Source: an uncultured Lachnospiraceae bacterium (lineage in GTDB: Bacteria > Bacillota > Clostridia > Lachnospirales > Lachnospiraceae). Taken from it: DNA of 64,000 bases. The notes under the pieces were generated by a model. The model ran no database searches. It saw only the letters and a program-made list of their open reading frames with translations, and was not told the origin of the DNA. Each line of letters starts with the position of its first letter. The first letter of the stretch is position 1. The position numbers and the translations under genes were made by a program. Location: NCBI GenBank assembly GCA_902763335.1, contig CACWRR010000001.1:110282-174281 (forward strand). The letters are read 5' to 3'. Below, one piece after another: positions 15,875-25,763 of this stretch.

Positions 15875-17230
15875 ATGTTTCATAAAGTGTTAATTGCAAA
15901 CCGCGGTGAAATTGCGGTGCGTATAATTCGTGCATTGAGGGAATTGGGAATAAAATCCGTTGCTGTATATTCAGAGGCTGACAAGGATTCCTTACATGCA
16001 AAGCTTGCAGATGAGGCCATCTGTATAGGACCGGCTTCACCGGTGGAGAGTTATCTTAATATGGAAAGGATTATAAGTGCCACCATAAGCAGTGGTGCAG
16101 AGGCAATACATCCGGGATTTGGTTTCTTATCAGAAAATGCAAAATTTGTTGAAATGTGTGAAAAGTGCAACATAAAAGTAATAGGACCGTCATCAGATGT
16201 TATACGAAAAATGGGAAATAAATCTGAGGCAAGAAATACTATGACAGAAGCAAATATACCGGTTGTACCCGGAAGTGACCATATTATATATGATGTAGAT
16301 GAGGCACATGAATTTGCTGATAAGATAGGATACCCCGTGATTATTAAGGCAGCTCTCGGAGGCGGGGGCAAGGGCATGCGTATTGCCGTAAACAGCCGGG
16401 AATTTGAAGAAAGATTTGAGACTGCCAGACTTGAATCTGAGAATGCATTTGCCGATGACGGAATGTATATAGAAAAATATATAGTAAATCCCAGACATAT
16501 TGAGTTTCAGATTATGGCTGACAGTTATGGAAATGTAGTTCATCTTGGTGAAAGAGACTGTACAATTCAGAGAAACCATCAGAAAATGCTTGAAGAATCA
16601 CCGTCTTCTGCAATTTCGCCGGAAATGAGAAAAGTTATGGGAGAAACGGCAGTCAGAGCTGCAAAAGCTGCACATTATGAAAATGCAGGGACAATAGAAT
16701 TCCTTTTAGATAAAGATAATAAATTTTATTTTATGGAAATGAATACAAGAATCCAGGTAGAACATCCGGTTACGGAGATGGTTACGGGAACGGATCTTAT
16801 AAAAGAACAGATATTTGTTGCACAGGGACAGGAATTGTCATTTACGCAGGATGATATTAAGATATCCGGTCATGCTATAGAATGTCGGATAAATGCAGAA
16901 AATCCGGATAAAAATTTCATGCCGTGTCCGGGTGTAATAAATGAAATTCATATACCCGGTGGTAATGACATCCGGGTTGATACTGCAATATATAACGGAT
17001 ATCAGGTGCCGGCAAACTATGATTCAATGATATTAAAGCTTATAGTTCATGACCAAAACAGGTATTGTGCGATACATAAAATGCAGAGTGCACTTGGGGA
17101 ACTCGTAATAGATGGAATTGATACGAATATAGATTTTTTATATGGCATTCTGGATGATCAGGAGTACAAAAACGGAGATATAACTACGGATTATATTAAA
17201 AATTATATTAAGAAAAGATGTGAAAAATAA
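15875..17230 (+). CDS. accC: Biotin carboxylase subunit of acetyl-CoA carboxylase
   Basis: AccC uses ATP and bicarbonate to carboxylate the biotin on AccB. The 451-residue product starts [20 protein letters not shown] and shows the ATP-grasp glycine loop [14 protein letters not shown], the [16 protein letters not shown] catalytic segment and the C-terminal biotin carboxylase domain. The ATG at 15875 follows AAAGGA at good distance; the in-frame start at 15842 lies inside fabZ and is rejected. The stop TAA overlaps the next ATG by one base (TAATG), so accDA is translated by coupling. Family length and motifs are complete. Confidence 0.96.
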   Translation: MFHKVLIANRGEIAVRIIRALRELGIKSVAVYSEADKDSLHAKLADEAICIGPASPVESYLNMERIISATISSGAEAIHPGFGFLSENAKFVEMCEKCNIKVIGPSSDVIRKMGNKSEARNTMTEANIPVVPGSDHIIYDVDEAHEFADKIGYPVIIKAALGGGGKGMRIAVNSREFEERFETARLESENAFADDGMYIEKYIVNPRHIEFQIMADSYGNVVHLGERDCTIQRNHQKMLEESPSSAISPEMRKVMGETAVRAAKAAHYENAGTIEFLLDKDNKFYFMEMNTRIQVEHPVTEMVTGTDLIKEQIFVAQGQELSFTQDDIKISGHAIECRINAENPDKNFMPCPGVINEIHIPGGNDIRVDTAIYNGYQVPANYDSMILKLIVHDQNRYCAIHKMQSALGELVIDGIDTNIDFLYGILDDQEYKNGDITTDYIKNYIKKRCEK

Positions 17231-18942
17231 TGTTGAATGGTGTATTTAAGAAAACTTCATATATCCCACTTGATATGGGACGTGATAATTCAGTTATTGA
17301 ACCGTCGGTTCCGGATGGATTATGGAAAAAATGTCCGTCATGTAAGAAAGCCATATACAATGAAGACTTAAACAATAACTTTAAGATATGTCCTAAATGC
17401 GGATATCATTTCAGAATGAATGCAAAAGAACGTATTGGCATTATTTCCGATGAGGGAACTTTTGAAGAATGGGATGAACATATAGATAATACCAATCCTC
17501 TTAATTTTAAAGGTTATGTAGAGAAAATAGACAGAATGAAAAATAAAACAGGTCTTAATGAGGCAGTTATAACAGGAAAATGTAAAATAAACAAAATGAC
17601 TGCTGCCATAGCAGTTTGTGATTCGAATTTCATGATGGGAAGTATGGGATATGTTGTCGGTGAAAAAATAACGCATATGTTTGAACGGGCCACAAAAGAA
17701 AAAATACCTGTAATAATTTTCACATGTTCAGGTGGTGCCCGCATGCAGGAGGGAATAATATCTCTTATGCAGATGGCAAAAACGTCTCAGGCAATAAAAA
17801 AACACAGTGAAGCAGGTTTGTTATACATAACTGTAATTACTGATCCGACTACAGGTGGTGTGACGGCAAGCTTTGCAATGTTGGGCGACATTATTCTCGG
17901 TGAGCCGGGAGCACTTATTGGATTTGCAGGCTCAAGAGTTATAGAACAGACTCTGGGTCAGAAACTTCCTGAAGGCTTTCAGAGAACAGGATTTTTACTG
18001 AAAAAGGGGTTTATTGACCGAATCGTTGAGAGAAACAATATGAAAAATATTTTATCAAAATTATTATATATGCATACAAAGGAGACGGCATCTTTACGAC
18101 CGCCTGAATATTATAATGGAAGAAATTTTATGTCAGGAATTAAAACAGGTATGGATAAGAATAAGAGTCCATGGGAAAAGGTGAAGATATCAAGAGATTC
18201 AAAAAGATGCACGGCTATTGACTACATAAACGAAATATTTAAGGATTTTACAGAATTTCACGGTGACAGATGCTATGGGGATGATGGTGCGGTAATAGGT
18301 GGAATAGCTACACTTGCAGGAATACCGGTTACGGTAATAGGGCAACAGAAAGGGCATAATCTGAGAGAAAACCAGTACAGAAATTTTGGAATGGCAAATC
18401 CAGAAGGCTATAGAAAGGCACTTCGTCTTATGAAACAGGCAGAAAAGTTTAACCGTCCTATAATATGTTTTGCAGATACACCGGGAGCATTTTGCGGAAT
18501 AGAAGCCGAGGAACGGGGGCAGGGTCAGGCTATTGCGAATAATCTTTTTGAAATGTCAGCATTAAGGGTCCCGATAGTCACCGTCATGATTGGTGAAGGA
18601 GGAAGCGGAGGTGCACTTGCACTTGCTGTTGCAAATGAGGTATGGATGCTTGAGAATGCAACTTATTCAATACTTTCTCCTGAGGGTTTTGCGTCTATAT
18701 TATGGAAGGATAGCAGAAGGGCAGAGGAGGCGGCTTCGGTAATGAAGATGACAGCTCAGGATTTATATAAGCTTAAGGTTATTGACCGTATTATCCCTGA
18801 ACCAAGTCCTGCAAGCGATACAAATTTAGGACTTATCTCACGGATTATAAAAAATAATCTTAAAGAATTTCTTTCATTATATATGCATATGGATAAAGAA
18901 GAAATTGTGGGAAGGAGATATGAACGTTTCAGAAATTTTTAA
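17230..18942 (+). CDS. accDA: Fused acetyl-CoA carboxylase carboxyltransferase (AccD-AccA)
   Basis: One 570-residue chain carries both carboxyltransferase halves, which transfer CO2 from biotin to acetyl-CoA. The N-terminal AccD part (about 1-290) has the zinc finger CPSC-x17-CPKC followed by the crotonase-fold core with GGARMQEG and [14 protein letters not shown]. After a short linker (about 290-315), the AccA part runs to the end, with [33 protein letters not shown] and [10 protein letters not shown]. In most Firmicutes accD and accA are separate genes, and AccA is about 60 residues longer at its N-terminus. Here the join is in frame with no stop. It is the last gene of the operon; no clear terminator follows. 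Confidence 0.94.
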   Translation: MLNGVFKKTSYIPLDMGRDNSVIEPSVPDGLWKKCPSCKKAIYNEDLNNNFKICPKCGYHFRMNAKERIGIISDEGTFEEWDEHIDNTNPLNFKGYVEKIDRMKNKTGLNEAVITGKCKINKMTAAIAVCDSNFMMGSMGYVVGEKITHMFERATKEKIPVIIFTCSGGARMQEGIISLMQMAKTSQAIKKHSEAGLLYITVITDPTTGGVTASFAMLGDIILGEPGALIGFAGSRVIEQTLGQKLPEGFQRTGFLLKKGFIDRIVERNNMKNILSKLLYMHTKETASLRPPEYYNGRNFMSGIKTGMDKNKSPWEKVKISRDSKRCTAIDYINEIFKDFTEFHGDRCYGDDGAVIGGIATLAGIPVTVIGQQKGHNLRENQYRNFGMANPEGYRKALRLMKQAEKFNRPIICFADTPGAFCGIEAEERGQGQAIANNLFEMSALRVPIVTVMIGEGGSGGALALAVANEVWMLENATYSILSPEGFASILWKDSRRAEEAASVMKMTAQDLYKLKVIDRIIPEPSPASDTNLGLISRIIKNNLKEFLSLYMHMDKEEIVGRRYERFRNF

Positions 18943-18955
18943 ATTTCAGACATTA

Positions 18956-18984
18956 TTGAAAAATATACATAAATATGCTATTAT
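18956..18984 (+). promoter_or_regulatory. Promoter for the membrane protein gene at 19038
   Basis: TTGAAA (18956-18961), a 17-bp spacer and TATTAT (18979-18984), with TG one base upstream of the -10, give a good extended -10 promoter. It starts 14 bases after the accDA stop, which separates this gene from the fatty-acid operon. Confidence 0.65.
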
Positions 18985-19037
18985 TCTACAAAGGGACTAT
19001 ACGTGATAGTTTTATTTGTATGAAAGGATGGTTGGAT

Positions 19038-19895
19038 ATGTATAATAATGGTTTAAACAACACTGATGTAGGATTTGATGATGAACCTATTGATATGACT
19101 GCACCTGGGAGAAGTCAGACATTCAATAGAAATTATCAGAACTATGAGCAAAATTTAAAGCGTCAGGATACACCTGTTATTTTGAAAATTACAGGTGTAT
19201 TTGTCGTTATAGCAATGTTTGCGACAATTGGTCTGCTTGCCTATTTTATTTCACTTGGAAACTTTAATATAGACAAGCATATGGAACTCATCAAGTTTGG
19301 ATTTTTACCTGTATACGGTATATTTATACTTGATTCATTAGTAATGACAGCGTATAATAAACGTGTTTCACTGTTTTTAATGGCAGTAATTCTTCCTGTT
19401 TTTTATCCTATTAAGAGAAGTCGTGTAACATATGACAGAAGAAGTCTGTATACGTTATGGGTTGTCGGAACTTTTGTTCTTGTCGGCGCGGTTGTTAATA
19501 ACGTATACCCGCAGATTCATGAGAAAATATTACTTGTGAAAAATACTGCGGACGAATATCCGTCAGAGTGTGATGACGCAGTTAAGTATCTTAAGGGAGT
19601 TAAACTTGATTCAGGTAAAATGATAATCGAGATTGTCCGTGATAAGTTTGATGATTATGTATGGGATGCAACGAAAAATGCTGATGGTACATATGAGGTT
19701 ACAGTGACCGGAGATACAGATATTATTATAAATGGCTCCGGATTGAGAGCAGACGAGATGTTAAAGAATAATACAAAGTTTACATTTTTGGTTTATGATA
19801 ATAATACCAAGTATTCAGTTAATGGGTTTGCACTTAACGGACAGAATCAGAACGGTTATATTAAAGCAGCATGGGAAGAACTATGTAAACAATAA
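19038..19895 (+). CDS. Four-helix membrane protein of unknown function
   Basis: I do not recognise this protein of about 285 residues. A hydrophilic N-terminus rich in Asn and Asp (residues 1-50) is followed by four predicted membrane helices between about residues 55 and 165, and then by a hydrophilic domain of about 110 residues. That C-terminal domain contains Asp-rich, beta-like segments (DGTYEVTVTGDTDIIINGS) and ends in KAAWEELCKQ. ATG 19038 is chosen because AAAGGA lies nine bases upstream; ATG 19020 and the earlier start at 18975 lack a site. It has its own promoter and is followed by gltX after 25 bp, with no terminator between. Confidence 0.75.
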   Translation: MYNNGLNNTDVGFDDEPIDMTAPGRSQTFNRNYQNYEQNLKRQDTPVILKITGVFVVIAMFATIGLLAYFISLGNFNIDKHMELIKFGFLPVYGIFILDSLVMTAYNKRVSLFLMAVILPVFYPIKRSRVTYDRRSLYTLWVVGTFVLVGAVVNNVYPQIHEKILLVKNTADEYPSECDDAVKYLKGVKLDSGKMIIEIVRDKFDDYVWDATKNADGTYEVTVTGDTDIIINGSGLRADEMLKNNTKFTFLVYDNNTKYSVNGFALNGQNQNGYIKAAWEELCKQ

Positions 19896-19920
19896 TTATT
19901 CAGAAATGGAGAACAGATAA

Positions 19921-21378
19921 ATGGCAAAGAAAATCAGAACAAGATATGCACCAAGTCCGACTGGGAAAATGCATGTAGGAAATTTAAGAACAGCACTTTA
20001 TGAATACCTTATAGCAAAGCATGAAGGTGGAGATTTTATTCTCAGAATAGAAGATACCGATCAGGAACGTTATGTTGAAGGTGCGCTTGATATCATATAC
20101 AGAACGCTTGAAGAGGCGGGACTTAAGCATGACGAAGGCCCGGACAAGGACGGCGGATATGGTCCGTATGTTCAGAGTGAGCGTCAGAACAGTGGAATAT
20201 ATTTAGAGTATGCAAAAATGCTTATAGACAAAGGTGAAGCATATTATTGTTTCTGTGACAAGGAACGTCTTGATTCACTTAAACATGTCGTTGCCGGAAA
20301 AGAGATTTCAATATACGACAAACACTGTCTGCATTTATCAAAAGAAGAGATAGAAGAAAAATTAAACGCAGGTGTTCCTTATGTTATAAGACAGAACAAT
20401 CCTACAGAGGGAACCACAACATTTGATGATGAAATATATGGTGAGATAACAGTCAGCAACGAAGAGCTTGATGATATGATTCTTATAAAGTCTGACGGTT
20501 ATCCGACATATAACTTTGCAAATGTAATAGATGACCACCTTATGGAGATTACCCATGTGGTAAGAGGAAATGAGTATATTTCTTCATCACCAAAATATCA
20601 GAGACTTTATGAAGCATTCGGATGGGAACCGCCAAAATATGTTCATCTTCCGCTTATAACAGATGAGAACCATAAAAAATTGAGTAAGAGATGCGGACAT
20701 TCTTCATTTGAAGATTTGGTTGAACAGGGATTTTTGCCGGAGGCTATAGTAAACTTTATAGCACTTCTCGGATGGAGTCCGGAGGACAATACGGAGATAT
20801 TTAATCTTGAGCAGCTTACAAAAATGTTTGATTATCATCATATAAATAAATCTCCGGCTGTATTTGACATGGTTAAACTCAGATGGATGAATGGCGAATA
20901 TATTAAGGCAATGGATAATGAAAGATTTTATGAGCTTGCTGAACCGTATCTGAAAAAGGTTGTTAAACGTGATGTAGATACACATAAGATTCTTGATCTT
21001 GTGAAAACGAGAATAGAGGTATTTCCTGATATTGAGGCGCTTGTTGATTTCTTTGAAGAGCTGCCGGATTATGACATAGCAATGTATACACATAAGAAGA
21101 TGAAGACTAACAGTGAAAATTCACTGGAAGTTTTAAAAGAACTGCTTCCGATTCTTGAAAAGCATGATGATTATTCGGTTGATTCACTTCATGATTTGAT
21201 TATGAATTATATATCAGAAAAGGGAATCAAAAACGGTCAGGGCTTATGGCCTGTAAGAACAGCTGTTTCCGGAAAACAGATGACACCGGGTGGAGCTTTT
21301 GAGATTATGGAAATTCTAGGCAAAGAGGAAAGTTTAAGAAGAATACGTGTCGGTATAGAGAAACTGTCTGCTTCTTAA
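19921..21378 (+). CDS. gltX: Glutamyl-tRNA synthetase
   Basis: The class I synthetase of 485 residues charges tRNA-Glu (and probably tRNA-Gln, as is usual in Clostridia that use GatCAB). The HIGH-type signature appears as [20 protein letters not shown] and the KMSKS-type loop as [22 protein letters not shown] and the anticodon-binding C-terminal domain are present. GGAG precedes the ATG. It follows the membrane protein gene by 25 bp and precedes the helicase gene by 18 bp, so all three may share the promoter at 18956. I see no T-box leader in the short upstream gap. Length is typical and nothing is missing. Confidence 0.96.
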   Translation: MAKKIRTRYAPSPTGKMHVGNLRTALYEYLIAKHEGGDFILRIEDTDQERYVEGALDIIYRTLEEAGLKHDEGPDKDGGYGPYVQSERQNSGIYLEYAKMLIDKGEAYYCFCDKERLDSLKHVVAGKEISIYDKHCLHLSKEEIEEKLNAGVPYVIRQNNPTEGTTTFDDEIYGEITVSNEELDDMILIKSDGYPTYNFANVIDDHLMEITHVVRGNEYISSSPKYQRLYEAFGWEPPKYVHLPLITDENHKKLSKRCGHSSFEDLVEQGFLPEAIVNFIALLGWSPEDNTEIFNLEQLTKMFDYHHINKSPAVFDMVKLRWMNGEYIKAMDNERFYELAEPYLKKVVKRDVDTHKILDLVKTRIEVFPDIEALVDFFEELPDYDIAMYTHKKMKTNSENSLEVLKELLPILEKHDDYSVDSLHDLIMNYISEKGIKNGQGLWPVRTAVSGKQMTPGGAFEIMEILGKEESLRRIRVGIEKLSAS

Positions 21379-21396
21379 ACCAAGGGAGAGATTTTA

Positions 21397-23406
21397 GTGA
21401 CTGATACCTATACAGAGGCACAGAGAAAAGCAATAGAGCATAAAGATGGTCCGATGATGGTTATTGCCGGTCCGGGAAGTGGAAAAACAATGGTGATAAC
21501 TCACAGGACCAGACAGCTTATAGAAAATTACGGGATAAATCCGGGAAATATTCTTGTGATTACATTTACTAAGGCTGCATCAGTTGAAATGCGTGACAGA
21601 TTTATAAAATTAATGGGTAGTGGAAATGCAAACATAAGTTTTGGCACTTTCCACTCCGTTTTTTTTAGGATTCTAAAATTTGCTTATAATTACAGTGCAT
21701 CAAACATTATTCCCGAAGATATAAAATTTCAGTATATGAAAGAGATAATTCACCGGACAGAGCTTGAGATAGATGATGAAAATGAATTCTGTGCCGGGAT
21801 ACTGAGTGAGATAAGTATGGTAAAGGGTGATATGCTTAATATAGAGCATTATTATTCCAAAAACTGTCCGGATGATGTATTCAGATTCTTATATAAGGAG
21901 TATGAAAAAAAGTTAAGAATCGCAGATAAGATAGATTTCGATGATATGCTGATAATGTGTTATGACCTGCTGACGGCTAGGAATGATATTTTAAAAGCAT
22001 GGCAGAATAAATACCGTTATATACTTGTAGATGAGTTTCAGGATATTAACCGTATTCAATATGAAATAGTAAAGATGCTTGCAAAACCTGATAATAATCT
22101 GTTTATTGTAGGTGATGATGACCAGTCAATATACAGATTCAGAGGGGCAAGGCCGGAGATAATGCTTAATTTTCCAGAGGATTACAAGGATGTAGCTACC
22201 GTACAGCTTGATAAGAATTTTCGTTCCGGTAAGAGAATAGTCAGTGCTTCTAAGAAATTAATCAAAAATAATAAAAAAAGATTTGCTAAAAAAATAGATG
22301 CGTTTAATGATTTTGACGGTGATATAGAGTATCTTGAATTCAATGACCAGAATGATGAAAATGAATATGTTTCAAGGGAAATCCGTAAATATATAGATGA
22401 TGGTGTTAATTATTCGGATATAGCTGTATTATTCAGGACAAACATGGGACCGAGACTTCTTGTAAACAAATTGATGGAGTACAATATTCCTTTCAGAATA
22501 AAGGATCATATGCAGAATATATATGAGCACTGGATTGCAAAGGACTTTATGACATATATTAATCTTGCATGTGGAAGCAGGGACAGAAACAGTCTGTATA
22601 AAATAATGAACAGACCAAAGCGCTATATTGCCAGAGATTCTGTGAGAACTGCTGTCTTTTCGTTTGATGAACTGTATACATATTACAGGGATAAAGATTG
22701 GATGACGGACAGAATAGCAAAACTTGAATATGATTTAAAAATGATTTCATCCATGACACCATATGCAGCTATAAGTTATATAAGAAATGTTGTTGGATAT
22801 GATGAATACCTTAATGAATATGCATTGTATAGAAAAATGAAACCTGAGGAACTGTATGATGTTGCTGATGAACTTATGGAGGCGTCAAAGCCCTATAAAA
22901 GTTTTGATGAATGGAATATTCATATAGAGGAATATGCTGATGAACTTAAGAAACGGTCAGAACAGATGATGTCAGAGAACAATCTGGTAGAGCTTTCAAC
23001 CATGCACAGTTCAAAAGGACTTGAGTACAGGATAGTGTTTGTCATAGATGCCAATGAGGGAGTGACTCCGCATTCAAAATCAGTTCTTGAGGAAGATATG
23101 GAAGAAGAGCGCAGAATGTTTTATGTGGCAGTTACCAGGGCAAAGGAACGACTTCATGTTTATTCTGTAAAGGAGAGATTTGGTAAGCCTGTTTCTGTAT
23201 CGAGGTTTGTGGGCGAAATGCTCTATGATACAGATGAATTTGTTGTGGGAACAGAGATTGTTCATAAAAAATACGGCAACGGAACAATTAAAAGAGTCAG
23301 TAACGGAAAGGCAACCATATATTTTGGAAGATTAAAAAAAGAACTTGTATTTGATGTGAAATTCGCTGTGTCAAATAAAATAATTACATTAAAAGAGCCA
23401 TCTTAA
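21397..23406 (+). CDS. UvrD/PcrA-family ATP-dependent 3'-5' DNA helicase
   Basis: The 669-residue protein is a superfamily 1A helicase. Motif Q/I reads TEAQRKAIEHKDGPMMVIAG followed by PGSGKT, motif II is VDEFQDIN, motif III GDDDQSIYRFRGARPE, and the C-terminal motifs LSTMHSSKGLEYRIVFV and FYVAVTRAKERLHVY are present. A small C-terminal domain resembles the PcrA tudor-like RNA-polymerase-binding fold (EIVHKKYGNGTIKRV). It is shorter than most PcrA proteins (over 700), so it may be a paralog rather than the essential PcrA. The start is GTG 21397 after GGGAGAG. A terminator overlaps its stop codon region. Confidence 0.9.
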   Translation: MTDTYTEAQRKAIEHKDGPMMVIAGPGSGKTMVITHRTRQLIENYGINPGNILVITFTKAASVEMRDRFIKLMGSGNANISFGTFHSVFFRILKFAYNYSASNIIPEDIKFQYMKEIIHRTELEIDDENEFCAGILSEISMVKGDMLNIEHYYSKNCPDDVFRFLYKEYEKKLRIADKIDFDDMLIMCYDLLTARNDILKAWQNKYRYILVDEFQDINRIQYEIVKMLAKPDNNLFIVGDDDQSIYRFRGARPEIMLNFPEDYKDVATVQLDKNFRSGKRIVSASKKLIKNNKKRFAKKIDAFNDFDGDIEYLEFNDQNDENEYVSREIRKYIDDGVNYSDIAVLFRTNMGPRLLVNKLMEYNIPFRIKDHMQNIYEHWIAKDFMTYINLACGSRDRNSLYKIMNRPKRYIARDSVRTAVFSFDELYTYYRDKDWMTDRIAKLEYDLKMISSMTPYAAISYIRNVVGYDEYLNEYALYRKMKPEELYDVADELMEASKPYKSFDEWNIHIEEYADELKKRSEQMMSENNLVELSTMHSSKGLEYRIVFVIDANEGVTPHSKSVLEEDMEEERRMFYVAVTRAKERLHVYSVKERFGKPVSVSRFVGEMLYDTDEFVVGTEIVHKKYGNGTIKRVSNGKATIYFGRLKKELVFDVKFAVSNKIITLKEPS

Positions 23407-23437
23407 TATGACATCATTCATAATAAGATGGCTTTTA
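23396..23437. terminator. Intrinsic terminator between helicase and DUF1292 genes
   Basis: AGCCATCTTA (23396-23405) pairs perfectly with TAAGATGGCT (23424-23433), flanked by A-rich and T-rich runs. The helicase stop codon lies inside the left arm. It can serve both converging genes. Confidence 0.85.
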
Positions 23438-23458
23438 ATGTGCAGTTCAGATATGCTT

Positions 23459-23782
23459 TTAAACTTCTGATTCATAAACTAATTCATCGTATTCATCTTC
23501 GTCATCGAAGAGCGAATTGTATACTTCTGAAGCAGCATCAAATTCTTCATTTGTTTCTATATTAGATATATGAGGCTCACCGTTTTCATCCTCGCTATAT
23601 CTGTAAAGATAAACTCTTCCGGTGCCGGCATCCGGTCCGTTTGAAGGAAGAAGTGCGATATAACTTCTGTTTTCTGCCGGGAAAATGGCTAAAACGTCAC
23701 AGTCTACATTGACATTATCATCCAACTCAAGTGTTACTGTTTCATCCTCAAGTTCTTCAACATATTTTTTATCAAGACTCAT
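23459..23782 (-). CDS. DUF1292 family protein
   Basis: This acidic protein of 107 residues (pI clearly low; the tail is Asp/Glu-rich) matches the DUF1292 family common in Firmicutes. The core VTLELDDNVNVDCDVLAIFP followed by a YIALLPS-type strand is typical. The function of the family is unknown; members are small cytosolic proteins often near yrrK/yrrL-type genes, which are absent here. The gene is convergent with the helicase. Its upstream side carries the large palindromic element at 23824, whose left arm offers a TTGACA on the minus strand. The ribosome site is AAAGGTAAGG. It is a single-gene unit. Confidence 0.85.
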   Translation of the reverse strand: MSLDKKYVEELEDETVTLELDDNVNVDCDVLAIFPAENRSYIALLPSNGPDAGTGRVYLYRYSEDENGEPHISNIETNEEFDAASEVYNSLFDDEDEYDELVYESEV

Positions 23783-23823
23783 TAATATATTCCTTACCTT
23801 TCTTATTATTTTATTTATATATT

Positions 23824-23947
23824 AGATTCAGGTGTCAAAAGGGTGCTACACACCAGCCAAGCACAAGTATGTGATATTGCAAGCTGGCTTGCAAATACAC
23901 ATACTTGTGCTGGCTAGTCCCCGTAGGGGCTTTTGACACCTGAATCT
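23824..23947. repeat. 124-bp palindromic element folding as a four-way junction
   Basis: A perfect 18-bp inverted repeat (23824-23841 with 23930-23947) encloses three abutting hairpins. Arm 1 is GGTG/CACC (23842-23854). The large arm 2 is 23855-23873 with 23898-23915, with one bulged A, capped by TTGCAAGC/GCTTGCAA at 23877-23894. Arm 3 is CCCC/GGGG (23919-23929). The layout is a tRNA-like cloverleaf. It lies between divergent genes and has no room for a protein. Both outer arms contain TTGACA reading outward. A small non-autonomous mobile element or an intergenic palindromic repeat family is the most likely origin. Confidence 0.85.
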
Positions 23948-23994
23948 ATATTATCATTAAAGAAAACTCTAACATAAAGATTATAAAAAAGCAA

Positions 23995-24022
23995 TTGACT
24001 TTATAATTTTTTATTATAAAAT
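23995..24022 (+). promoter_or_regulatory. Promoter for the basic low-complexity protein gene
   Basis: TTGACT (23995-24000), a 16-bp spacer and TAAAAT (24017-24022) lie about 40 bp before the GTG start at 24064, in a very AT-rich stretch outside the palindromic element. Confidence 0.55.
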
Positions 24023-24063
24023 AATAAATATAAATTACGAAAGCGTATGGAAGGAGAACAGTT

Positions 24064-24582
24064 GTGACGACAGCTAACAGTGGTGAAAATCGTTCTAATG
24101 GCAGAAATAATTCTAATAATGCCAGAGGAAAAAATTCGTATCATCAAAAAAGGGAGGGCTCAAAACCGGGAAACTACACACAGAAGGGCAGATTTAACGG
24201 AGAGACGGGCAGAAGAAAAAACGAAGGTGGAAGTGAACAGAATAAAACATCAAGACCGCCGAGAAGAAACAATAACGGTGGAGCAAGAGGTTATAATCCT
24301 TATGACAAAGACAGGGCAGACGAAATATCAAGAAGAGACAGTCGTCCGAAGGGAACACAGACAAAGGATTCTAAAGCAAAGGAACAGCAGCCTGATAAGA
24401 TAGAGATTAAAAATCGTCTTGAAAAGGAAAAGAAAGCAATGCAAAAAAAACAGGCTGAACGTAAGAATGCCAATAAAACTAATCGTCAGCAGTCAAAACC
24501 AAAGCGTATGGGAAATATTGACTGGACTAAGGCATATGAAAATGACAGTTATGACGATGATGATTTTGATATATATTTATAA
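24064..24582 (+). CDS. Basic low-complexity protein of unknown function
   Basis: The 172-residue product is almost entirely disordered in appearance. Asn, Gly, Arg, Lys, Gln and Ser dominate residues 1-110, with RGG-like and PPRRNNN motifs. A Lys/Glu-rich helix of about 40 residues (KNRLEKEKKAMQKKQAERKN) and an acidic end (DSYDDDDFDIYL) follow. I know no family with this exact layout. The basic, RGG-like composition suggests nucleic-acid binding, while the acidic tail may be a contact site. The start is GTG 24064, seven bases after AAGGAG. The gene stands between a promoter and a terminator on its own. The reading is supported by the strong ribosome site and the terminator after the stop. Confidence 0.7.
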   Translation: MTTANSGENRSNGRNNSNNARGKNSYHQKREGSKPGNYTQKGRFNGETGRRKNEGGSEQNKTSRPPRRNNNGGARGYNPYDKDRADEISRRDSRPKGTQTKDSKAKEQQPDKIEIKNRLEKEKKAMQKKQAERKNANKTNRQQSKPKRMGNIDWTKAYENDSYDDDDFDIYL

Positions 24583-24589
24583 GTAATGG

Positions 24590-24619
24590 ATGGCTGTTGC
24601 CTTATGCAACAGCCATTTA
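24590..24619 (+). terminator. Intrinsic terminator
   Basis: A perfect 11-bp stem ATGGCTGTTGC/GCAACAGCCAT (24590-24600 with 24606-24616) with a 5-nt loop follows the stop of the basic protein gene. The T tract is short (TTT AAAA), so termination may be partial. Confidence 0.75.
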
Positions 24620-24640
24620 AAATGTAAAGGATGAACAGAA

Positions 24641-25663
24641 ATGGATAAATATGATTTTAATATAAAAAAGGTAATCGTGCATATTTTGGAATCACAGACA
24701 GGAATTCCTGTATTGTCAGATGAGGAACTTGACTATGGCTCTGAATTCGGAGAGTTTTTAAGAGAACATATATATAAAGTGTATACAAGTGATGACATAA
24801 AGACATGCAGCTTTTATGAGACGGAATCGGAAGTATTTAAAATGCTGTCGGGATATACGGAGGACAGATTTGCAGAAATAAGCAGAAATATAGCCACATA
24901 TTTATACGGAATAATGAACAGCAATATTGAAATTCCATCTGCAGATTTAATAGTTGTACAGTATTCAATTAATAAGACAAATTATCTCGCCTTATTGAAA
25001 ATGAATTATAAATCGTCTTATACCCATATGACAAGCTGTGATGAGTATGGCGGAAACGTAAATGAAGTTATAATGCATAAAGCATTGTTGCCAAATGAAG
25101 GACAGAAACTCAGCGAAGCGGCACTTATCTGTCTTGATGATCTTACTATCCGGGTAATAGAGAAAAAATATGATGTAAACGGGGCAAAGGAAAATTATTT
25201 TTCAAAAAGATTTTTACAGTGCAGCAGCAGTCTGTCACCAAAGGCAAAATTAAATATAGTAACAAAGGCTGTGGAAAAGGTTCAGGAAAAATTTATAGAG
25301 GATAATGAACAGTTTGAAGCTAAAATGAAGGCGAAAAGTGTTATACATTCTGAATTTGAGGAACAGGGAGCTTTGAATGTATCTGAAATAGCAGAAAAAA
25401 TTTTTGAGGAAGAACCGGAAATGAAGGCTGAATTTGAAGAACAGATAGATAAATACAGGCTGTCAACAGATGAAATTTCGTTGCAGAATTCATCATCAGC
25501 CAAAAAATTTTCACAGCAGCATTTAAAAACAGATACCGGAATAGAGATAAAAATCCCTATGGAACAGTATGAGAATCCTGACAGTATAGAATTTATTACA
25601 AATCAGGACGGAACGGTATCAGTGCTGATTAAAAATATTAATCAGTTATATTCAAAAATGTGA
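24641..25663 (+). CDS. Nucleoid-associated protein, NdpA/YejK-like (NA37)
   Basis: The 340-residue protein fits the NA37/NdpA family (E. coli YejK), soluble proteins found with the nucleoid. Consistent features are the N-terminal IKKVIVHILESQTGIPVLSD, a central FAEISRNIATYLYGIM segment, the strand NYLALLKMNY and a long charged C-terminal half. E. coli YejK is known to interact with type II topoisomerases; in Firmicutes the role is unstudied. The ATG follows a short gap after the upstream terminator. No promoter is obvious, so it may rely on read-through. The family assignment is by overall pattern, not by a catalytic motif, so confidence is moderate. Confidence 0.7.
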   Translation: MDKYDFNIKKVIVHILESQTGIPVLSDEELDYGSEFGEFLREHIYKVYTSDDIKTCSFYETESEVFKMLSGYTEDRFAEISRNIATYLYGIMNSNIEIPSADLIVVQYSINKTNYLALLKMNYKSSYTHMTSCDEYGGNVNEVIMHKALLPNEGQKLSEAALICLDDLTIRVIEKKYDVNGAKENYFSKRFLQCSSSLSPKAKLNIVTKAVEKVQEKFIEDNEQFEAKMKAKSVIHSEFEEQGALNVSEIAEKIFEEEPEMKAEFEEQIDKYRLSTDEISLQNSSSAKKFSQQHLKTDTGIEIKIPMEQYENPDSIEFITNQDGTVSVLIKNINQLYSKM

Positions 25664-25690
25664 TAAATGTATGAAAAAGAAAAAAGAGAG

Positions 25691-25719
25691 TTGTTAAATA
25701 TTTTAAAAAATGATATAAT
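25691..25719 (+). promoter_or_regulatory. Promoter for the trigger-factor-like lipoprotein
   Basis: TTGTTA (25691-25696), a 17-bp spacer and TATAAT (25714-25719) preceded by TGA form a strong extended -10 promoter 45 bp before the start codon. Confidence 0.8.
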
Positions 25720-25763
25720 CTCAAATGGTTTAACTAAAAACTAAAAAGGAAAGGATAGAAAAT

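Noticed and set aside
19896..19920. T-box leader for gltX
   Set aside because: The gap is 25 bp; no room and no T-box sequence.
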